7,495 nucleotides of DNA, from assembly GCA_002383405.1 (NCBI GenBank), contig DFYS01000133.1, forward strand, positions 1,547-9,041. The letters are read 5' to 3'. Position 1 is the first letter of the stretch; each line of letters starts with the position of its first letter. A program made the position numbers and the translations under genes. Positions 4,700 through 7,495 of this stretch are shown piece by piece. Source of the stretch: Moorella sp. UBA4076 (GTDB lineage: Bacteria > Bacillota > DSM-521 > Neomoorellales > Neomoorellaceae). The notes beneath the pieces are model-generated. The model was not told the origin of the DNA. It saw only the letters and a list, made by a program, of their open reading frames with translations, and searched no databases.

Positions 4700-6025
4700 A
4701 TGGATCTCTTTGAGCAGGCCGCTGTTGAAAACCGTGCGACCGGCGCCCCCCTGGCGGTGCGGATGCGGCCGCGCACCCTGGACGAGTTCGCCGGTCAGGA
4801 AAAAATCGCCGGACCCGGCACCCTGCTGCGCCGCGCCATTGAAAACGACAGCCTGACCTCGATTATCCTCTGGGGCCCGCCGGGAAGCGGCAAGACCACC
4901 CTGGCGCAGATCATCGCCCGTATGACCAGGGCCCACTTCGAATCCTTAAATGCCGTCCTCGACGGTGTCGGCGACATCCGCCGGGTTATTGCCGCCGCCC
5001 GCGAACGGGAAAAATACTACCAGCAAAAGACAGTCATCTTCGTCGACGAGATCCACCGCTGGGCGAAAAACATCCAGGACGCCCTCCTGCCCTGCGTTGA
5101 GGAAGGGCTGCTGACCCTCATCGGCGCCACGGTGGAAAACCCCATGTTTACTGTTAACCCGGCCATCCGCTCCCGTTCCCGCATCTTCCGCCTGGAGGCT
5201 TTATCCGACGCGGTTATCCTGACCCTGTTGCGCCGCGCCCTGGCCGACCCGGAGCGCGGCCTGGGCCGCTTCACCGCCACTGTTGAACCGGAGGCTCTGG
5301 AACACCTGGCGCAGGTGGCCAACGGCGACGCCCGTGTAGCCCTGAACGCCCTGGAGTTCGCCGTCCTTACCACCCCGCCGGACGAAAAGGGCCGCCGCAT
5401 CATCACCCTGGCAGTAGCCGAGGAAGCCATCCAGCAGCGGGCTGTCCTTTATGACCGCGACGGCGACCAGCACTATGACTGCGTCTCCGCCTGGATTAAA
5501 AGCATGCGCGGCTCCGACGCCGACGCCGCTGTTTACTGGCTGGCACGGATGATCTACGCCGGGGAAGACCCGGCCTTCCTGGCGCGGCGCCTCTTAATCC
5601 ATGCCGCCGAGGACGTCGGCCTGGCCGACCCCCAGGCCCTGGTAGTGGCCAGCGCCGCCGCCCAGGCCGTAGAGCGGGTAGGCCTGCCGGAAGGGCGCAT
5701 CATCCTGGCCGAAGCCACCCTCTACATCGCCCTGGCCCCCAAGAGCAACTCGGTCATCAAAGCCATTGACGCCGCTCTGGCCAGCGTCGAAAAAGAAAAA
5801 GCCGGCCCGGTACCAGTACACCTGCGCGACGCCAGCTACCGCGGCGCGGCTGCCTTCGGCCACGGCAAGGGCTACAAATACCCCCATGACTATCCCGGCG
5901 GCTGGGTAGCCCAGCAATACCTGCCGGACAACCTGCGCGGCCAAGTGTTTTATCACCCCTCCGAATACGGCCGCGAAGGCCAAATTAAAGCCGCCTGGTA
6001 TCAGCGCACCAGGCGGCAGCAGTGA
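4700..6025 (+). CDS. rarA: RarA/MgsA (WRNIP1-family) AAA+ replication-associated recombination protein
   Basis: This 441-residue AAA+ ATPase acts at stalled replication forks together with SSB and recombination factors. Domains in order: an N-terminal RarA segment (LAVRMRPRTLDEFAGQE, 18-34); Walker A GPPGSGKTT (59-67, K65); Walker B VIFVDEIHR (112-120); sensor 1 GATVENP (142-148); the arginine finger region RSRSR (157-161, likely R159); then the helical lid and the C-terminal tetramerisation region with the family signature YKYPHDYPGGWVAQQYLPD. Full length for the family. The stretch after DEIHR is WAKNIQDALLPCVE, whereas most RarA proteins have FNKxQQDALLPxVE. Codon use is very GC-rich at third positions: a 60-base sample (5641-5700) is 75% GC. 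It is divergent from mrp; no functional link to the Fe-S genes is implied. Confidence 0.96.
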   Translation: MDLFEQAAVENRATGAPLAVRMRPRTLDEFAGQEKIAGPGTLLRRAIENDSLTSIILWGPPGSGKTTLAQIIARMTRAHFESLNAVLDGVGDIRRVIAAAREREKYYQQKTVIFVDEIHRWAKNIQDALLPCVEEGLLTLIGATVENPMFTVNPAIRSRSRIFRLEALSDAVILTLLRRALADPERGLGRFTATVEPEALEHLAQVANGDARVALNALEFAVLTTPPDEKGRRIITLAVAEEAIQQRAVLYDRDGDQHYDCVSAWIKSMRGSDADAAVYWLARMIYAGEDPAFLARRLLIHAAEDVGLADPQALVVASAAAQAVERVGLPEGRIILAEATLYIALAPKSNSVIKAIDAALASVEKEKAGPVPVHLRDASYRGAAAFGHGKGYKYPHDYPGGWVAQQYLPDNLRGQVFYHPSEYGREGQIKAAWYQRTRRQQ

Positions 6026-6165
6026 AAAGGGAGCAGCCAGCATGCCGTTGCCGCAGCAATTGCCGGCGCCATGATAGCTAAGGACAAATGCCTTAAGGCA
6101 CTTATGAAGACGGTGCCGCAATCCCGGAATCGCCAGGCACCCAAGAGAAATGTCAGGTAATTATA
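6026..6165. other. rarA 3' flank, no gene; inverted repeats without T-runs
   Basis: TGCCTTAAGGCA is a perfect 12-base palindrome near 6089-6100, and GGTGCC/GGCACC (about 6111-6140) can form a second stem. Neither is followed by a T-run, so no standard rarA terminator is seen on the plus strand. No coding potential was recognised. Confidence 0.5.
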
Positions 6166-6174
6166 TGGTATAAT
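6166..6174 (+). promoter_or_regulatory. Extended -10 promoter for the two-gene cassette
   Basis: TGGTATAAT combines a perfect -10 TATAAT (6169-6174) with an extended TGn element. No good -35 is seen at the matching distance. The start codon at 6198 is 24 bases downstream, so the predicted leader is short. The surrounding bases are AT-rich compared with rarA. Confidence 0.6.
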
Positions 6175-6197
6175 GGGTATATATTGGCAGGGGGTGA

Positions 6198-6593
6198 ATG
6201 GATTTGGGAAAAAAGTATATTCCCCTTACTTTAAAAATGACAGCAGAACGGATTCGTAATGAAGGTATTAAAGATGGGTGGATTCCTATTCGCGATTTTA
6301 TGGACGATTTTTACCAGGCTGACAACCAAACGCGCCGGAATATGATTGAAGAAGAACCGGACACCACCGGAGATGAAAGGTTTGACGCCTATCTTGCGGC
6401 CCTGGCCGAATTATTCGCTTACACTTATAGTTTGCCTGTTCCTTACTGGTGCAGCCATCCTTGCCGCTTTCTGAAGCAATGGTGGTTTCCAACATCGGCA
6501 CAAACTCTCCACGCCATGGCCCTGGTGGAAAGCCCGGCGGCCTTCCGAAGAAGGGGGATTTTCATCGACAGGACAGAATTCTTGCGTTGTTAG
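6198..6593 (+). CDS. Conserved protein of unknown function, partner of the downstream nucleotidyltransferase
   Basis: This 131-residue soluble protein has no signal peptide or membrane segment. Visible parts: a basic N-terminus, an acidic middle (MIEEEPDTTGDERFDAYLAA, 49-68), a WFPTSAQTLHAMALVESP stretch and a conserved-looking C-terminus, ESPAAFRRRGIFIDRTEFLRC. From memory, proteins ending in a similar ESPxxFRRRxIFI segment often stand directly upstream of DUF6036-type nucleotidyltransferases, mainly in actinobacteria and other GC-rich bacteria. I cannot verify this here. The natural-looking C-terminus argues against a frameshift with the next gene. Start: ATG 6198; the purine run GGGGGTGA is very close to it, so an in-frame TTG at 6204 is an alternative. 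The stop codon overlaps the ribosome binding site of the next gene, suggesting coupled translation. Antitoxin-like role is inference. Confidence 0.72.
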   Translation: MDLGKKYIPLTLKMTAERIRNEGIKDGWIPIRDFMDDFYQADNQTRRNMIEEEPDTTGDERFDAYLAALAELFAYTYSLPVPYWCSHPCRFLKQWWFPTSAQTLHAMALVESPAAFRRRGIFIDRTEFLRC

Positions 6594-6604
6594 GGGGCGA
6601 TTTC

Positions 6605-7105
6605 GTGAACAAAAAAGATATTGAAAGATATCTGGAAATGTTGGGGCGCCGTCTGGCTAACAGAGGTATTAAAGGTGAAATGTATGTAGTTGGCGGCGCG
6701 GCCATGGCTCTGGCCTTTGACGCCCGTCGTGTCACCAGGGACGTTGATGCTGTTTTTGCACCAAAACTGGATATTTACCAGGCAGCAAAAGAGATCGCTG
6801 AAGAGCAAGGCTTGCCGCAATCCTGGCTCAATGATGCTGTTAAAGGTTATCTCGTTAAAGAAGATGAAAGAAGGATGATGGTCTTTGATCGCCCGGGATT
6901 AAGGGTATATTCCGCTTCGGCAGAATACCTTTTCGCCATGAAATGTTTGGCTGCCAGAAGAGAGGATGAAGATGATATTCGTTTCTTGTTGAATCTGATC
7001 GGTATTAAAAACTTGAATGAAGCCCTGAAAATAGTGGAAGAAGTGTATCCCCAGCATCGAATCTCTCCGCGCACCCAGTTCCTTCTGGAGGAAATTCTAG
7101 GGTAA
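6605..7105 (+). CDS. DUF6036-like minimal nucleotidyltransferase-fold protein
   Basis: This 166-residue protein has the polymerase-beta-type nucleotidyltransferase signature: YVVGGAAMALAF (27-38, G30-G31), then RVTRDVDAVF (42-51) with the metal-binding pair D46 and D48. Later segments SWLNDAVKGYL (73-83) and LFAMKCLAARREDEDDIRFL (109-128) are typical of the DUF6036/AbiEii-like group as I know it. Members of this fold transfer NMPs to RNA or protein; several are toxins (AbiEii, MenT), but substrate cannot be read here. Start: GTG 6605, with GGGGG (6593-6597) 7 bases upstream, overlapping the stop codon of the preceding gene; the frame opens further upstream but inside that gene. Base composition is lower in GC than rarA (a 60-base sample at 6901-6960 is 47%), compatible with separate acquisition. 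Terminator hairpin follows at 7112. Confidence 0.8.
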   Translation: MNKKDIERYLEMLGRRLANRGIKGEMYVVGGAAMALAFDARRVTRDVDAVFAPKLDIYQAAKEIAEEQGLPQSWLNDAVKGYLVKEDERRMMVFDRPGLRVYSASAEYLFAMKCLAARREDEDDIRFLLNLIGIKNLNEALKIVEEVYPQHRISPRTQFLLEEILG

Positions 7106-7111
7106 AAATGA

Positions 7112-7151
7112 TAAAAACAGCCTGCCAGAGTAATTATTACCTCGGCAGGCT
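7112..7151 (-). terminator. Intrinsic terminator between convergent cassette and trxA
   Basis: AGCCTGCC (7119-7126) and GGCAGGCT (7144-7151) form an 8-bp stem, extended by GAG/CTC inside. On the minus strand the stem is followed by GTTTTTATC, a good terminator for the thioredoxin gene. On the plus strand the tail is only TTGATTC, so it may end the cassette transcript less efficiently. Confidence 0.75.
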
Positions 7152-7230
7152 TGATTCGGCTACTTATTGTGCGCAACCTCTGCACCATGGTTAACCTTTG
7201 AACCTTGAGGACCGGCTGCGATACAGGCTC

Positions 7231-7495
7231 TTACAGGTTTTTCTCCAGCGCCTGGGCCAGTTTGTCCTTCGTCTGGTAACCTACCAGTCGGGAGACGACC
7301 TGGCCGTTTTTAAACAGCAACAGGGTGGGGATACTCATAATGCTGTACTGAGACGGTATGGCGGGATACTCGTCCACATTGAGCTTGGCCACTTTGACCT
7401 TACCGTTTCCGCCAGCTGGTCCACGGCCGGGGCAATCATGCGGCAGGGCCCGCACCAGGCGGCCCAGAAATCAACCAGCACCGGTATTTCGCAGG
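7231..7495 (-). pseudogene. trxA: Thioredoxin, 5' end beyond the window and internally frameshifted
   Basis: Read on the minus strand from the right edge, one frame gives EIPVLVDFWAAWCGPCRMIA followed by PAVDQLAE, the thioredoxin core with the WCGPC redox site. The rest of the protein, GKVKVAKLNVDEYPAIPSQY and then a SIPTLLLFKNG segment with the cis-proline down to QALEKNL, is in another frame. The switch lies near 7404-7412; without it the first frame ends at a TGA at 7335-7337. The shift equals a net loss of 3n+1 bases. Losing one base leaves the loop about two residues short against E. coli thioredoxin; losing seven would account for full length. All catalytic and structural landmarks are otherwise well conserved, so either the mutation is recent or it is a sequencing/assembly error. 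Thioredoxin would be a cytosolic disulfide reductase. Confidence 0.85.

Noticed and set aside
6449..6604. Upstream extension of the nucleotidyltransferase frame to an ATG at 6449.
   Set aside because: It lies inside the preceding gene and reads as non-conserved sequence (GGKPGGLPKKG). The GTG at 6605 has a good ribosome binding site.
6198..7105. Idea that the two cassette genes are one frameshifted gene.
   Set aside because: The first protein has a natural-looking C-terminus, the second has its own ribosome binding site and a complete domain, and the spacing is typical of coupled genes.

Overview
The window looks like chromosome of a GC-rich, thermophilic, anaerobic Firmicute. A Moorella-like acetogen is my best guess, from protein flavour, GTG/TTG starts with strong purine-rich ribosome binding sites, and an ISC-type (iscR-nifS-nifU) rather than SUF-type iron-sulfur set. 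This is recognition, not a database match.

Left half (104-4270, minus strand): an iron-sulfur cluster assembly neighbourhood. In transcription order these are an Mrp/NBP35-type P-loop Fe-S carrier ATPase (4270-3437), an Rrf2/IscR-type regulator (2735-2283), a group I cysteine desulfurase (1970-792) and an IscU-type scaffold (481-104). NifS supplies persulfide sulfur, NifU builds the cluster, Mrp can carry it to target proteins, and the IscR-like regulator senses cluster supply. An IscR type-1-like box lies over the regulator's own promoter. The mrp gene has its own near-consensus promoter, which shows that translation starts at a TTG, not at the ATG further upstream.

The genes are separated by unusually long intergenic stretches (491-791, 1971-2282, 2736-3436). 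These are full of repeats: heptad purine tracts, a roughly 120-base imperfect-palindromic repeat present twice in the same orientation, and a roughly 16-base motif containing GCACT that recurs five times, mostly in inverted pairs.

Middle (4271-6197): a repeat-bearing divergent intergenic region, then rarA (4700-6025, plus strand), the AAA+ replication-associated recombination factor, strikingly GC-rich.

Right part (6169-7495): an AT-richer two-gene cassette with its own extended -10 promoter. It encodes a 131-residue protein of unknown function and a 166-residue minimal nucleotidyltransferase (DUF6036-like). The gene starts are tightly coupled and the cassette resembles a toxin-antitoxin or other accessory two-gene unit. 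A hairpin terminator separates it from a convergent thioredoxin gene on the minus strand, which runs off the right edge and is frameshifted about 27 codons after the WCGPC active site.

No tRNA, rRNA, CRISPR array or transposase gene was seen. Bases 1-103 hold nothing I can identify.
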